This document shows, piece after piece, positions 19,574-32,123 of a stretch of 64,000 nt of DNA. The DNA is taken from contig JBBBDQ010001154.1 of NCBI GenBank assembly GCA_037127315.1, forward strand, positions 732,501 to 796,500, written 5' to 3'. The translations under genes were made by a program, and so were the position numbers. The first letter of the stretch is position 1, and every line of letters begins with the position of its first letter. The notes below the pieces were generated by a model, which searched no databases, was not told the DNA's origin, and saw only the letters and a list, made by a program, of their open reading frames with translations. This DNA is from Ascarosepion bandense (taxonomy: Eukaryota; Mollusca; Cephalopoda; Sepiida; Sepiidae).

Positions 19574-21751
19574 TAGATTTAGATATTACAGGTAGAATTT
19601 TTATCAGAATTTCATTCATAAAAATTATTACTGAGAATGACACAGCTAAATCATGACTATTTTGACACCAACTTTATTTGAACCCAGTATGCAAAAGTAA
19701 AGTTTTGACTTTTCTTATTGGTGACATGAAAATGAGGTGGGAGGGTGAGGCTCCATCACTCCTCCACCTCATTTTCATCACTTTCTGCACTAACAAACTA
19801 AATATTTGGGTTAATAAGGAAAAAGTATTTGATCGTTAATGGTTTGCAGTAATTTTACAATTCTTATAATTCAATAAATTTTCATATTGATCTAACAATG
19901 AAAAACATCTTTTGTCAAAATTCATCAAACAAAATATAAACTGAGTTTATCATGTCATCCATGATCTTTGCATTCGTGTGAAGCATGGAGATATTAATAA
20001 AATTGCTTTCAAAAACAAACACAAAACTCAGGATATCTTTAAGAGGCAAAAAAAGGATGATGTGATCAGAAGAGAGATGAAGATTAGAGATATAGAATTG
20101 AGTAAACAAATAAAATAGAGATGTGTAGGACACTTAACAAAAAGAAAAGTTAACAGATGGAGCAAAAATTGCTTGATTGGTGTGCATTTCGCTCTTAATA
20201 TTGACAACAGTTGAAAGTACTGAAACAAAAACAGAACAAAACATGCGTTTGGGACAGTATATCCACAACGGATCTGAATGGATCCACAGCATATTTAAAA
20301 AAGTGGAAAAATACAGACCTGTCCTGTTGATTGAATTTAATAACATTTTTTTTAGAGATTATATATGTGTATACAAAGAGGGTGCAGGATCTGAGAGCAT
20401 GTTTAGCAAACTATAAATGAAAGTCTAATGTAATACACTACATGCCAACTTTTGTAAGATTCTCATTTCTCTTGCAAGCATATACAGAATATGAACATGG
20501 AAGATTCCAGATTCTGAGATAAAAGATGACATAGACACCAATAGTAGACAGCAACTGCCCCGATGAAAAAAAGAATGACTAGTAGCTTTATGTATTTATC
20601 TACAGTGGCGCACACCATGTTCATATTGTCTGTCATGGTCCTAGGATCATGAACAATGACAAGTAGGTCACACTTCTACAGAGCCACACTGTGGGTCATG
20701 GATCAAGTGGATGGCTTTACACATTTCAGCTGGTTTCTGTTCTCTCCCACATAAACTATGTTATTTGGGAGTGGCTGGCTGAGAGGGAAATTGACCAACT
20801 GCTCTATAAATGAAGGCCACCATAAACTATGAACTACCTGATCAGGACATGCCATGCGGTCCTTTTTGAGGCTGTCTCAAAAGCCATCCTTCAGGCTAAG
20901 AGTAATTTCATTGTATAATTATTTCTAAATTGAACATAGACATTACTTTTGGGGAAGAAATCTATTGATTTTTTATTGAATGATATTGTTTTTCTTATAA
21001 GTTTTTTTCAATTATTTAACATGAGAGAGAGATGTTCTAAAGTTCTCAGCCTGACCCACTTTCTAAAAATCAATATACTTATGCTTAATTATTGAAATAT
21101 TGATTTTAGAAAGTCTGTAAAACCCAGAGTTTTTCAGCACCCTCTTATACAATCAGCAATGCTTGCCTTCATTCATAGTCCATCCTTCTTGTTTTTCTAT
21201 TCATTTCTATGGTAAAGTCACTTATAATACATTCTATTGTAAAATATTAATAATGCATATCAATAGTAAAATCATATGAATTTCTAGAATAAAATTATTT
21301 ATAATATATACCTATACAGCTTTTAGTATTTGTTGTTACTAATCATTAAAGTATTAATGTATTTGTTTAATATATCTAAGCCTCTGACCTCAAGTAGATA
21401 GTATATGTAAATAACATTTATTGCAGCTATAGTTCCTTACTTAGATTATCAGCAAAATCATTCCATCTTTGCTGATCTAACAGGGAAACAGTGCAAAATA
21501 TGATACTGCTGCTGATAATTATTCAGCTCAATTTGCATAAATCAGTATCAATTTCAGTAGATCTTGTATGTCTAACTTTGGGTAAGAGCAATTTCTGTTA
21601 AACACACTGCTGCTGGCAGGGTTGATAAAAATTCTTTAAAGTTTAAAAGATACAGCAATTGTTTAAAATGTTGAACTCCACTTCAAATCTACATTAACTC
21701 TCTACAGTTATTCAACACCACACATACACTGTCTCTCTCATTTTTTTAAAA

Positions 21752-21755
<4 letters not shown>
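19574..21755. other. unassigned DNA
   Basis: No coding homology was recognised. The moderately GC-rich stretch 20580-20900 looks like an old repeat but I cannot name it. The ORF at 20177-20416 has no family signature. Confidence 0.4.

Positions 21756-21795
<40 letters not shown>
21756..21795. repeat. (TA)n microsatellite
   Basis: Pure TA run directly left of the palindromic element. Confidence 0.95.
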
Positions 21796-21799
<4 letters not shown>

Positions 21800-21800
21800 G

Positions 21801-22051
21801 AAATGTTTTGTTTGAACATTATTTTTTATCGATACTTGTATTTAAGTAGATATTCTGTTTTTAATTAAACAGTATATGTAAATAGGGGTCGCAGGTTTGA
21901 ATCCTGCCAAATGACACACATTTTCGTAATAAAAATTTATCGTAAATAATCAGGCCGGTGGATATAAATATATAATACTGTTTAATTAAAAAACAGAATA
22001 TCTACTTAAATACAAGTATCGATAAAAAAATAATGTTCAAACAATTCATTT
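21801..22051. repeat. palindromic element with a tRNA T-arm inside
   Basis: Arm 21801-21876 pairs with 21972-22051 over about 76 bp with two single-base indels and a few mismatches. The 95-bp centre contains a perfect tRNA T-arm (GCAGG TTTGAAT CCTGC at 21891-21907, a canonical B box) and, at its right end, an A-box-like GGCCGGTGGATATAAA. There is no coding sequence. It resembles a MITE or fold-back element combined with a SINE. Confidence 0.75.
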
Positions 22052-22104
22052 CAAATTGACAGTTGTTTATAAGCAAGTTTTGTTAATCTTTGTTAATTTC
22101 TGTA

Positions 22105-22106
<2 letters not shown>

Positions 22107-22140
<34 letters not shown>

Positions 22141-22165
22141 TAAGAGAGAGAAAGAGAGGGAGAGT
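22107..22165. repeat. (TA)n/(GA)n microsatellite
   Basis: A short TA run passes into a GA run and a degenerate GA-rich tail. Confidence 0.95.
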
Positions 22166-22264
22166 GTAAAGTTGGATGAAAATCTAACAAAACAGCATGT
22201 ATACAGAATGTGATCAGCAAATTATTACCACTTTATATTTTTAATTTCATGCATACATTGTTTT

Positions 22265-22975
22265 TGATTTTGTCTTATTTTTTTACTACATAGTTTAGTA
22301 GGGTCAGTTGGGCACTGTCTGTGAGAAAAAGACTTCCGTGACAATTCATTCTGCCAGAAATTTGAAAACAGCATGCTGTATAGCTTAACACTCACACCGG
22401 AAGCTCCAATACAAATATTTCAGAGTGTTTGAGTGTCAATCTGAGGACAGTGCAGAGGATTCAGAAAGAGTTGGAGGAGTCTAATGGTGATTATGAAGGT
22501 GCTTTTAGTGATCACTAATGATGGTGGTATTATACCCCCACTTATTTTTCCACAGGCCTCAGAGTGAACATGGAGGCCTACATCAAGGGCCTTGAGGAGG
22601 TAACATTAATCTGAGTCAAGAGGGTGGCTGCTGGAAGAACCTATATCTGGCAACAGGACTCTGCACCATGCCACACAAGTAGGAAAAACCAGTCATGGCT
22701 GTCAGACAATTTCTGCGACCACATCACCTCTTATATCTGGCCAACTAACTCTTCAGACAGCAACACCCTTGTGTGGGGCACAATTGAGTGACCAATTGTT
22801 GACCAACAAAACTTCTTGTAATACCAAAGCTGAACTGAAAGCAAGGATTATGGCAGCATTCATCAACTTAAACAAGGAGACCCTCCAGAAGAGTTGCAAG
22901 AGATTCCATAATCGCCTGGAGATTGTGGTCAAAGCCAGTGATAATTTTATTGAATAAATTTACTCATTAATATTT
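22265..22975 (+). pseudogene. Tc1/mariner-superfamily transposase, degenerate
   Basis: The catalytic half is readable across frames on the plus strand: DGGIIPPLIFPQ, then TYIWQQDSAPCHTSRKNQS (second Asp block), WLSDNFCDHITSYIWPTNSS, then NKTSCNTKAELKARIMAAF and NKETLQKSCKRFHNRLE ending at the stop near 22957. The WPxNSxDxN and VWGxIE blocks are damaged. The N-terminal half is decayed. It belongs with the Tc1/mariner-like transposases that end in RFRSRLEAVxEAxGxFxE. Confidence 0.75.
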
Positions 22976-23639
22976 CAAGATATTTTTGTGTAACTTTGGT
23001 AAATCTATCTGTTAAAATGAGACGTCAGTTGTATTTTCATTTTCGTGACAATTAGATGACAATGCATCCACTGCACCATTTAAGACAATTTGGAAACTTT
23101 CTACTTTGATATGTTTCACAAGATGTCATTAGAAAAAGAATTTTATTTTCACAAGAACAAAATCTTTATTGATGAGACAATTCTGGATATTCACATTAAG
23201 CATCTGAATGCTTCATTTTGACTTTAGCTCTATCCTTAATAATTGATTGCTTGATTTCTTTAGCAGCATATAAACCACTATCGGTTGTATAATGCCAAAA
23301 TCTGAATATTTTTAACACAGTTTTATGCCTTCAACTAAATATATTTTAAATACAATCGTATGCCTTCAAGTAAAGACCAAATATATTGTTGGTAATTTTT
23401 TATGTAATAATGTATTACTGGTATTTTTTACGACAAAAGTGTATTTCTATATTTTCATAGTGTTTTGTTTTTTGTTTGCAAATTCACTATTTGCCCATAG
23501 CTGGGATCCTAACAGGTGTTACCACCCTGGGTCAGGATGAATCTGAGAACAACAGTAATTAAGAGGTACTATTTGTATTGGCAATGGCATTTACCCTGTG
23601 TGGGTTGAGCTTCTTTTTTTTTGTTCTCCAACTGCATGT
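22976..23639. other. unassigned DNA
   Basis: The first part may be the 3' end of the preceding transposon. The rest shows nothing recognisable. Confidence 0.4.
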
Positions 23640-23905
23640 GACTTTCCAGTAATAAGTTGCCAATTCTTACTGTGATAGACTGGTTGCCAACTAAGGCTAT
23701 AAAACCCAGTCTGTCCTGGCATTTATTCATAGCTGGGAGGGAGAAGAGATGGGTTCATACCTTTCCCAAGGGTATTAGCACGTAAGTGAACGTAATGAAT
23801 TTGAACTTGGCTTTCCAACTCCTTAATTCTAGCTACTATCCAGTACTTTGCCATACCTCCGCCATTAAGAGGTGGTTCCATACTCATCAAAACCTCCAAT
23901 CTTAT
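23640..23905 (-). mobile_element. tRNA-derived SINE
   Basis: The reverse complement aligns with the SINE at 33008-33325 through the CAAGTTCAAATT-type B box region, the body block CCCATCTCTTCTCCCTCCCAG and the TTGGCAACCAGTCTA block. The far tail is shortened. Confidence 0.65.
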
Positions 23906-24779
23906 GATCAAAGGCCTTACTGTTAGATATTATTAAAACAAATTAGATTTTAACTAACTTCAATTCAGTTCTTATTTCTTAAACTTTATATATTATCTAG
24001 TGTTTCAGAAGTAGGACCAAAATTGCTTTTGGACACAGTGATTACAACAATGGATTTAGACTAGTGACTGGGAATCCATCCTTCAGATCAATGCCACAAT
24101 GTCTGTGGCAAAGATCAAAGGATCTAGGTATTTACTAGCACCCATGGACGACCACATATCAAATTAGGCAGTTCTGGATATGCGTATTACTATTGTAAAA
24201 TTGTCAGAAAAAAATATTTTTTTAATCCACAAATACCAATTGAATGTGTGGTCATTGTTTGTATATTCAGTAATGTAAGTAAAAAAAAAAGAGAGAGCAA
24301 TGGCAGAAAACACTGAAAAGTTGGGGAATTGAAATCAGAAAAGTGAGTTGAAAAATCAATGCTCAGTAAGAGATGACATAAGGAAAAAAAGAAATCATCT
24401 TAAAAGGAAACTTTAATCAATCACCAGTTTTACACGTTGCATGGTACAAATAGAAAAATCATAACAAGGATTACAAATAAACATACAATCATTTGATCAG
24501 TAGTTTTAGTCTGGCTGAATTGTAAACAGTTGTCTGTTGATGTTTATAGATGACTGTCTCAATCTATGCTATAATAATAGCCATGTAAATCTATCCATCA
24601 CATGATTTAACCAGCAATAAAATATGCAGCTTTTTCTTTACTAATAAGACATACAATATTTATTTTGGTAATAATTTAATTTAAACTAAAACTTAAAATC
24701 TTACAAGTTGAATTAATAGGTAAAATATTTTTAGGGCAGAGAGTATACAAAAAAATAAAAATAGCACATTGCCCATGAT
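23906..24779. other. unassigned DNA
   Basis: Nothing recognised. Confidence 0.4.
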
Positions 24780-25070
24780 GGTTATGTGGCGAAATGGTTA
24801 TCATTCTGGACTTTGAATCCAGTTGTTAAAGAAGATAAACAACAACCAGTTGTAAGTAAAGTGAACAGTATATTTATTTGACCGAATGCTGTGTGCGACT
24901 GGTCTCTAAGAGAATGTCATCCAGAATGCCCCTTGTGGCCTCCCCTCCTTCTCATGTTCCCCTGGCGGCCTCTCTCAGGTTCAAGAGAAGAGAACCGGTC
25001 TTCCAAACTTGTGGGATAGACTGTATTAGATGTTAACACCAGTGATACGAGTTCAAATCCTGGTAGAACC
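24780..25070 (+). pseudogene. tRNA-Gln-like sequence split by an insertion
   Basis: The first 44 nt (24780-24823) supply an acceptor strand, D-arm with A box, and an anticodon arm TCTGGACTTTGAATCCAG with anticodon TTG (Gln). The last 27 nt (25044-25070) supply the variable region, T-arm with B box GAGTTCAAATCC, and the acceptor strand TAGAACC. Joined, they make 71 nt. One acceptor-stem mismatch and a damaged T-stem suggest a tRNA pseudogene or a tRNA-derived repeat. The 215-bp LTR between the halves removes any function. Confidence 0.7.
24824..25038. mobile_element. solo LTR inside the tRNA-Gln-like sequence
   Basis: The 215-bp insert begins TGTTAA and ends TTAACA, a perfect 6-bp inverted end of the TG...CA type. 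It is bounded by a 5-bp target duplication CCAGT (24819-24823 and 25039-25043). These are the marks of an LTR-retrotransposon solo LTR. It differs from the LTR at 36048. Its centre is unusually GC-rich for this window. Confidence 0.8.
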
Positions 25071-25159
25071 TTTTATCTTCCACAAAGTATTTAAGTAGTA
25101 AATATGAAGCCATTGATTAAGTGCACCTTTTTTAATTTTTGACTACTAACCCCCCCTAT

Positions 25160-25520
25160 GAATGTTGACATTGCCAGCCAGTGAGGAGAAGCTGTTAGAA
25201 TTCATCAACAGCAGCAACAAAGAAGATTGAGTAATGAACAGCAAGAGGTTGTAAGACAACTAAATGCTACTCAACGATGACAAGCTCAGGCTAAATTGAG
25301 CCAAGCACAATGTACAGAAATCATACAACAAAATTCTCAACAATATTGTGAAGTTCGAGAGAATTTGTCACATGAAAGAAGAGAGAAGATTTTACAGCAA
25401 AATTCTCAACAACATCATGAAGTCTGAGAGAATTTGTCACAGGAAAAAAAAAAGAAAAAGAGCAGAGATTTTAGATCCGAATGCAGATTAGCATGTCAAA
25501 ATCAATAGAGAAGATCTTTA
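25160..25520 (+). pseudogene. Helitron-type N-terminal heptad region, degenerate (tentative)
   Basis: In broken frames the plus strand reads repeating units such as LSNEQQEVVRQLNATQR, LSQAQCTEIIQQNSQQ and LSHERREKILQQNSQQ. Runs of LSxEQRxEIxQQNxxxHxxxRExLS occur at the N-terminus of some animal Helitron proteins, and that is my best reading. A gag-like coiled coil is an alternative. It is on the opposite strand from the Helitron material at 31-36 kb. Confidence 0.45.
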
Positions 25521-27265
25521 AATGTGGCCACATAAAACAATATTGATGCTGTGTCCCCCTTCACAGTTGTGGCACCAAGGTAGTATGACATTGATTCTGC
25601 AACTCTTTAATATTCATGGGCAAAAAAAACAAAAAAAAAAACAAAAAAAACAAGTAGAAGTCAAGCTCATTCCTACTTTGGAATTTGTTGCAAATCTGAT
25701 TCAATTGATATCCCTAATATACCAGAACTATCTGAAGATTTCAGTTATGTATCAATGATGCTACTATTTCTAAATATTTCTGAACAAATATTAGATGCTT
25801 CAACAGTGCTATGTTAATGTGTAGCATGAATAGGATGATGCCACTATTGCTCGAGAACTTGCAAATTTTAGAATCCATGGTGCTGTATATATAGATTGAT
25901 GGGTCTTTCTCATTTCTGATAAAATACAGAATAACACTTGAGTATAAAGAAGGAAGCAGTAGGTTTACTCTACCCAAATGATCCATTCAGTAAGCCAGGC
26001 ATAGATATGAGTACTGTATAGGAATTTCTAATTAGGAAAGAACAGACATTAAATTTAAGGATCCAAAAACTACTACAAAAGTGTTTTATAGAAAATGCAG
26101 TGCAAGTTCATTTGATTTTCTAGAATGTATAAGGTCAGATCATAGAGAAATAAACACTGAATCAGTGAAAGGGAGATCGACATTATGAGAAAGAATTAAT
26201 GACTATGATTTCTGAAATTCTCTTGACGGGACAACAGGTAAAGGAACAAGAAGAAAACACTCTAATGGATCAGATGAATGATTCTGTTCAACATTTATAG
26301 GTTACTAAATATTAGAGCTACTTGCGGAAAGCTGAAGATTATGGCTGCGAAAAAAATGAAAGAAGAAAATTAATAAAACCTGTGCAAAAAAAAAAATATA
26401 TTTATACAAGATATTGATTTTACAAAATCTGTTTGTCTGTTGCCAAAGTAGCATTTTTCATTTCATTGTTTTGAACTGAAATAAGAACAAAGTCAAATTA
26501 GATATAATGTTTGAATGTGACTGGCCTAATTATAAGAATTATTTGGATGGTTATTGTTTTTGTTATTACCATAACATTGTATATCTGAAGAAGGCCATAT
26601 CAGAGATTAGCTGAAACATTGCGGCAACAACAATACAAAAAGAAAGGAAAATTACTTTAACTAAAAACTGTATTGTTTTTCTTCTCTAGCAATGAAGAGA
26701 TCATTTATTTTTGTGTTTGTTTTGTCTTTTTCCTGTTTTCTTTTTTTTATGATTTACTTTCAAGAATTTTGTATTTTCCATTGTTATTTTCTTGTTTTTG
26801 TTTTGATGATCGACATGAAAAGGTTCAGAAAGCATATAGTCATCTAATTGTATACTTTGAAATCAGAATAAATAAATTCTTGTCAGGTACTTTAGAAATG
26901 AGGTCAGGAGAAACAAATGATGATTACTTACAGGGGATGTTTTTGTGTGAAACTGAGAGACAAATGCTTCTATGTTTGAATGATGTCATTAATCATCATT
27001 TTTCCAGGATGGAGTCTTGCAGACATATTACATTATAGAGTGAAAGAATTGCACACTCTCCCTTCCCCGTCCACTATTGTGATCGTCCACTGATAAAAAG
27101 ATAATCAAGATCATTAATGAGAGGACAGGATAGAGTGGGGTTGCTATAATTTCCCAAAGGACAAAAATAGGCATCAGTTATTCTCATCAGAATGAGAACC
27201 TAGTATACCGACTTTTCTTTGGTTGCAATGAATTACAGAGAAAATATCTCTCACTTATAGAATAA
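25521..27265. other. unassigned DNA with degenerate coding-like stretches
   Basis: Isolated frames such as 25522-25758 and 26673-27038 carry no family motif that I trust. A CTGAAGA..GAAAC motif lies at 26585-26617. Confidence 0.35.
26585..26617 (+). other. CTGAAGA..GAAAC motif
   Basis: CTGAAGA (26585-26591) is followed by a weakly paired AAGGC..AGCT stem and GAAACATTGCGGC from 26613. Confidence 0.3.
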
Positions 27266-27417
27266 CTAGCAGTATAGCTCAGCATTGCTCAGGCGTAATG
27301 AAAGCTTCAAAACTAATCCATGGTCCTGGAGCTCAGACTCAGCCTATTGGATAAAAATTGTGGATCTGTATAAAGAACATACAGACAGATAAACAGAGAC
27401 ACACACAAACATCTTGC

Positions 27418-27469
<52 letters not shown>

Positions 27470-27773
27470 CGATTTTCTACACTATTGTAAGAACTGCAAC
27501 ATTGAAACATCTGAATATCATTTCTTATGTCTTTGTCTATGAGTGTATCAAATTTGATTAAAATCAGACCACTTCTTCTATAACCTGTTTTTTTTTATTA
27601 TCGATTTTTGATATTTATCAGGGGTACCTTGACACAAAACCTAGCTAAGAACACTCGCAGACACTTATAGTACAACTGTATAAATTTTCAAGAAAATCGG
27701 TTCAGCCGTTTCGGAGTCTATAGGTAATGGACACACACACACACAGACAAAGTTCCATTTATAAATAATAGAA
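27266..27773 (-). mobile_element. non-autonomous Helitron, copy D (short form)
   Basis: The plus strand starts CTAGCAGTATAGCTCAGCATT and ends in the TTCCATTTATAAATAA block, with the terminal TTTAGA decayed. It is the short subfamily: after GGAGCTCAGACTCAGCCTA it goes directly to GGATAAAAATTGTGGAT, without the 200-bp block of the long form. A 46-bp TA run (27422-27467) sits inside. Confidence 0.75.
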
Positions 27774-30700
27774 TAGAATAATAATTGATTAAAGTGTGTA
27801 CAGCTTTAAATCATCTTCTATAACTATGTCTGGTATATTCAAATTGTTGATCTTTTTGTGAATGCATATTTTGAGTTGGGTCATCTTGGAAGAGAAAATG
27901 ACTTTTCAGAAATATAACGAAAAGTAGTCTTGGGCAAGAAATGGTTCAGAACCTATGAACAATCTTCATACACCAACAATAAGTATAACATATATAGTAT
28001 AAATGAGGTTTAAAAGATATTATTTCTGAAAAAGCACAAAGAGAAACTGAAAGAGTTTAAAATAAATGTAAAAATAATTATGAACTGATCATCTGACAAA
28101 CAAGAGGCCTTTTTTACACTAATCAAAGGCATTTATTATACATGGATTTATTGGGATCAGTTTCCTTTGATGTTTTAGGCTTGATCCCTCCTCCAATGCC
28201 TTCTTTTATTCTTGGAATATCAAAAAGGACATTTTATTTGAACCATTCGTTAACCAGTCACATCTGGCATATCTGGTATCCTTTCTATGGAAAGTACGGC
28301 TTCTGGACAATATCAGGATGATATTTAGAAGTAATTCAATTTTATGCAAGCAGTTAAACCTTCATCAGATAAAAGACATGACTGAAAATTGTGCGTATAA
28401 AATTTGATGCTGGTTTGACAGGAAATGTAAACAAGCTTGGCGGACAGTGAAAAGTAGGAATGTGTAAAGTCAGGTAGGGTTGATTATGTATAGTGAAAAA
28501 AAAAAAAGAAGAGAACACACTAATTCTTGTGGAATACAATCAGAATAATAGATATAAAAAGAAAATAACAATGGAAAATAAAATGACTAAAAGAAGTGGT
28601 GTAAGAGCCATAATCAAATGATCCAGTCAGTAGGCTGATCAGGAAAGAACAATGTCAGATTAAAGGTGGAATAACAAAAATCCCTACTTGAATGTTTTAC
28701 GATTTGTGGTCTAATAGATAAAGGCACTTGAAAAAGTGCATTTGAAAGTCAGAAGTTCAAACTTATATTTACAACTGATCAGTTGGTAGGAAGAATGGCA
28801 GAATGTTATTATAAGAATGAAGAGAATTCTGAAATTCTCAAAGAAATCTTTGGGACATAATAGAAAAATGAATGGATCAAATAAAGAGTCCTATTCCTCC
28901 TTCTTTAGGACACAGTAGCTGAAAATGAAAAAGTTGGAGAAATTAATGTAAAGACATTTTGTATAAGAAGTTCATAAAAACATCCTCTCGTTTAACTTGA
29001 TGACTGTGTCTAGTAAGTACTTCCAATGACAAACGAATGACTTTTAGGTCTGGAATATGTTCTTTACACTCATTGACTATTTTTATCAAAGACTCAATAT
29101 TATTACATTTTGGATTGGTTGATTACAAAGAGTAGATGTTTACAAAAAACAAATATTCACAATAGGCAAGTGTTATAAATGAGGGAGGAAACTGACAGGT
29201 ATCGATTATTGATCGTACTTGGTATAATAGTCACTGACAGATGACAATGATTGCTTTTTTCCATGTGACATTTAGAAACCTGATTTGCTGAGAGACTATC
29301 CAGCTCAATATACTTGCTAACACGGGAAAAAAAAGTTTACAGGTCAAAAATAACAGGAGATGACAAACAGAAACAAGCCAATTTGAACAAAAATCAATAA
29401 GCATCAAAATCAAATGATTTAATAACAACTTGTTTGCACCAAAAATAATAACTGATTACATAATAACACTTATGAGATATCAGAAAGTTCACAGACCTGT
29501 ATCCATCTCTTGACAGACTGTAACAGTTTTGAAATCTACAGCAGAGTTGACAGGGTGCTTAGTGCATGTCATCATGAAGGAGTTAATGAAATGATCACCC
29601 TGAAAGGTTCATCATTTTGAATCAATATTCAAATAACCTTGAAACAGGTGTCATTTAAAAACTCGGGTTTATACTAAAAATGTTCACTTAAGGTTACACA
29701 ATAGGAACTTAGTAGCAGGTTCACTGAGCTTCATACAAAATTTGATGCAGGCATGTTTTTCAATTTGACATTCACGGTAAAGATCACAAAAACATTCCAG
29801 CACAAATGTTACAAAAACTTGCATCATAAATGCGCATGAGTAGAGAAGAGGAAGCTGAATGGTAGACTGACTCAGTAGACTGGAAACCAATAAACACAAG
29901 CTCAAGCCACAATTCTGTATATAACAGTCTGGAAACTTTCCAATATTACCTTCTACATAAAAATTATTGAGAAAATGTCTATATGGATACTTAATCAACT
30001 TATCTTAGCCTGGAATTCAAGAAAATGCATTGTATGAAGTTTGTGTGGAACCAGTCTTCCTCAAGGGAAGGACCTGCCTTCTTTGCAAAATCAACATGTA
30101 AGATCCTGACTTTTAGATGAGGTCAAATATTGACCTATAATAGTTACAGTAAAAAATATACAATTACTTTAGCTACCAAACTGACTACACTGTATGTGAT
30201 GTCAATATGCAACAACATTTTAGTTACTAGTGTTACGAAAAGAAAGAAATACAAAACAGGTTCAGTTTCTTTCTGTTCTCCAGAAAAATAGCTCCCAGGT
30301 CTGACGTATCTGTGAAGCATATGTTTACTGCAAGACTGTAGATTAACAGATTCAATATTAACAATAAAAACTAAGTTTTTAAGAGAAAAAATGAAAATAT
30401 AACAAAAAAATTACATTACAGTAAAGTAGTGATATCAACATACAAATCTCAATAAAACACAATTTAAATCAGTTTATTAGTCCTGAGTTACTAGAGCTCA
30501 ATTGAGGCAAAAAAAATGTGCACAGTGACTAAAACACCAAAGTTATAGAATATATAATAATTAAAGGCTAATTAAATTTAAACCTAACAAGCAAATTTGC
30601 CTATAAAAGGATGGCTGATAGGACTTATATCTAATGTAATTTAACATTTCGAAACCTACAAATTAAATTCCACATTAGCCTTCCGAATACTGAGAAAATG

Positions 30701-30972
30701 ACATGATTAAAAGATTGGGCACGATTGACAAACAATTTGTGTTAACACATCTATATAAACTATCCAATTTGGCCGTGTGTATATTGGCTAGTACACACTG
30801 ATTGAGCGTTGCTTCCAAATTTGTATCTACATAGCATAAACATTGACATTTGAATTGATAAATTACTAAACTGATGTGATGGGGAGGTAAAACATTATTT
30901 TCAGGTCAATCTCAGCATTGACTGAGCAATGAAGATGATATATGGATTGGCAGGCAGATAACAACCCCCCTC
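27774..30972. other. unassigned DNA
   Basis: About 3.2 kb shows no recognisable coding sequence. A tRNA-like segment with TGGTCTAATAGATAAAGGCA and a B-box-like AGTTCAAAC lies at about 28706-28775 and may be an old SINE head. Confidence 0.4.
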
Positions 30973-31000
30973 CACACACACACACACACACACACACACA
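30973..31000. repeat. (CA)n microsatellite
   Basis: Pure CA run following a C-rich stretch. Confidence 0.95.
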
Positions 31001-31014
31001 TCTGTCCAAGTCTA

Positions 31015-31426
31015 AGATAAAGTAGGTTTGCCAAATTTTCTAACTATAGCCATTGCATCCTGGCATATACTTGCCATATAACGAGGATTTCCTGAAAAAG
31101 AACTTGGCAATATACATCTATGATCTGTACAATCAGTATCACCTGCAAGTATAGCATCTCCTAAGCCATTTTATAAATCTCCTCTCAAGGTTGTTTGATT
31201 GTTACAAACATATCATAGACGGCTTGATTGTATTTTGGCAAATTGATCTACACAGTAATGCTGAAATAAATGCTGACCTAATTGCAATGTATTTGTAGAT
31301 CCTGCTCTTTTCATGATGCAATAATGGTACTTGCATCTTGAATCTATGGTATACACAAATAGACAAGACATTTCTGGAAGACAATCGACTTGGGTTTAAA
31401 AAATGATAGCATTTTTCCAATAACAC
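31015..31426 (-). pseudogene. Helitron replication-initiator (Helitron_like_N) fragment 1
   Basis: On the minus strand one frame reads LQLGQHLFQHYCVDQFAKIQ, NNQTTLRGDL, GLGDAILAGDTDC, CILPSSFSGNPRYMASICQD and AMAIVRKFGKPT, with two in-frame stops. These blocks are the Helitron_like_N region just upstream of the rolling-circle Rep nuclease: LPSSFxGxPRxMxQxYQDAMAIVRKxGKPD. The His-hydrophobe-His and Tyr catalytic part is not seen. It is a sister copy of 35530-35850. Confidence 0.8.
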
Positions 31427-32007
31427 GGGAGAAAGTAGAAATAATAAAAATGAAATTACAAATAGAAAAGAAAGTTTTGACTATTAAGAATCTAATGTGG
31501 CTGGAATGACATCGTCTTCCTCTGATACAGGTTTATAGGCCTTTCTTTCATTCTCAACTTTTCACCTTCTCACTTTATATAAATATATTTTCCTTTTACT
31601 TTCTTGAATCTATTTTTTTTTTCTAACTTTTTCATTTTTTCCCTCACACTATCTTTTAACCCTCCTCTTCCTCTCCTTTGCTTAACATCTTTGTCCTTTT
31701 CACTTAATATTACTATGTATGTTTCTTAGGCATAAGGCACAGGGAACAAACACAGATGCTATACTGATACTACATATCTTCCATACTTAAGCAATATATA
31801 CTAGTATATGATCCGTAAATAAGGAAAACCTGATGCTATATTTAGAACTATTGTGTAATGAATACACGAAAGATTAATTTGACAATACATTTAAATATTT
31901 TTATTTATGTACATACTTTACATAATCATAAATAAAAAAAAGTAAATAAAATATTAAGCAAATCTTTACTTTTCACATAGGCTGTATTTCTACTTTTTAT
32001 ATATCAA
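31427..32007. other. unassigned DNA
   Basis: T-rich and otherwise featureless. It lies between two pieces of Helitron material. Confidence 0.4.
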
Positions 32008-32112
32008 CTAGCAGTATAGCCCGGTGTTGCTCGGGTGTAATGAAAGCTTTAAAACTTATCCATGGTCCTGGAGCTCAGACTCTTTGGATGTTGGCACAAA
32101 AGACTAAAATTT
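32008..32112 (-). mobile_element. Helitron 3' terminus (partial, long-form type)
   Basis: The plus strand begins CTAGCAGTATAGCCCGGTGTT and continues through GGAGCTCAGACTCTTTGGAT to about 32112, where a T/TA run and then Helitron copy E start. The long-form 3' end lies downstream, in minus-strand sense, of the helicase at 32767-34185. It may be the 3' terminus of that autonomous element, separated by copy E. Confidence 0.65.
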
Positions 32113-32123
32113 TTTTATATATA

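Noticed and set aside
24780..25070. Functional tRNA-Gln gene with an intron
   Set aside because: The 215-bp insert has LTR ends and a 5-bp target duplication. The position does not match the normal tRNA intron site, and stems carry mismatches.
25680..25830. pogo/Tigger-type transposase C-terminus
   Set aside because: Only a faint acidic pattern and no DDE motif or DNA-binding domain, so too weak to report.
26673..27038. 121-residue ORF with a hydrophobic start
   Set aside because: It has no recognisable domain and the start is T-rich low-complexity sequence. I saw no splice or promoter support.
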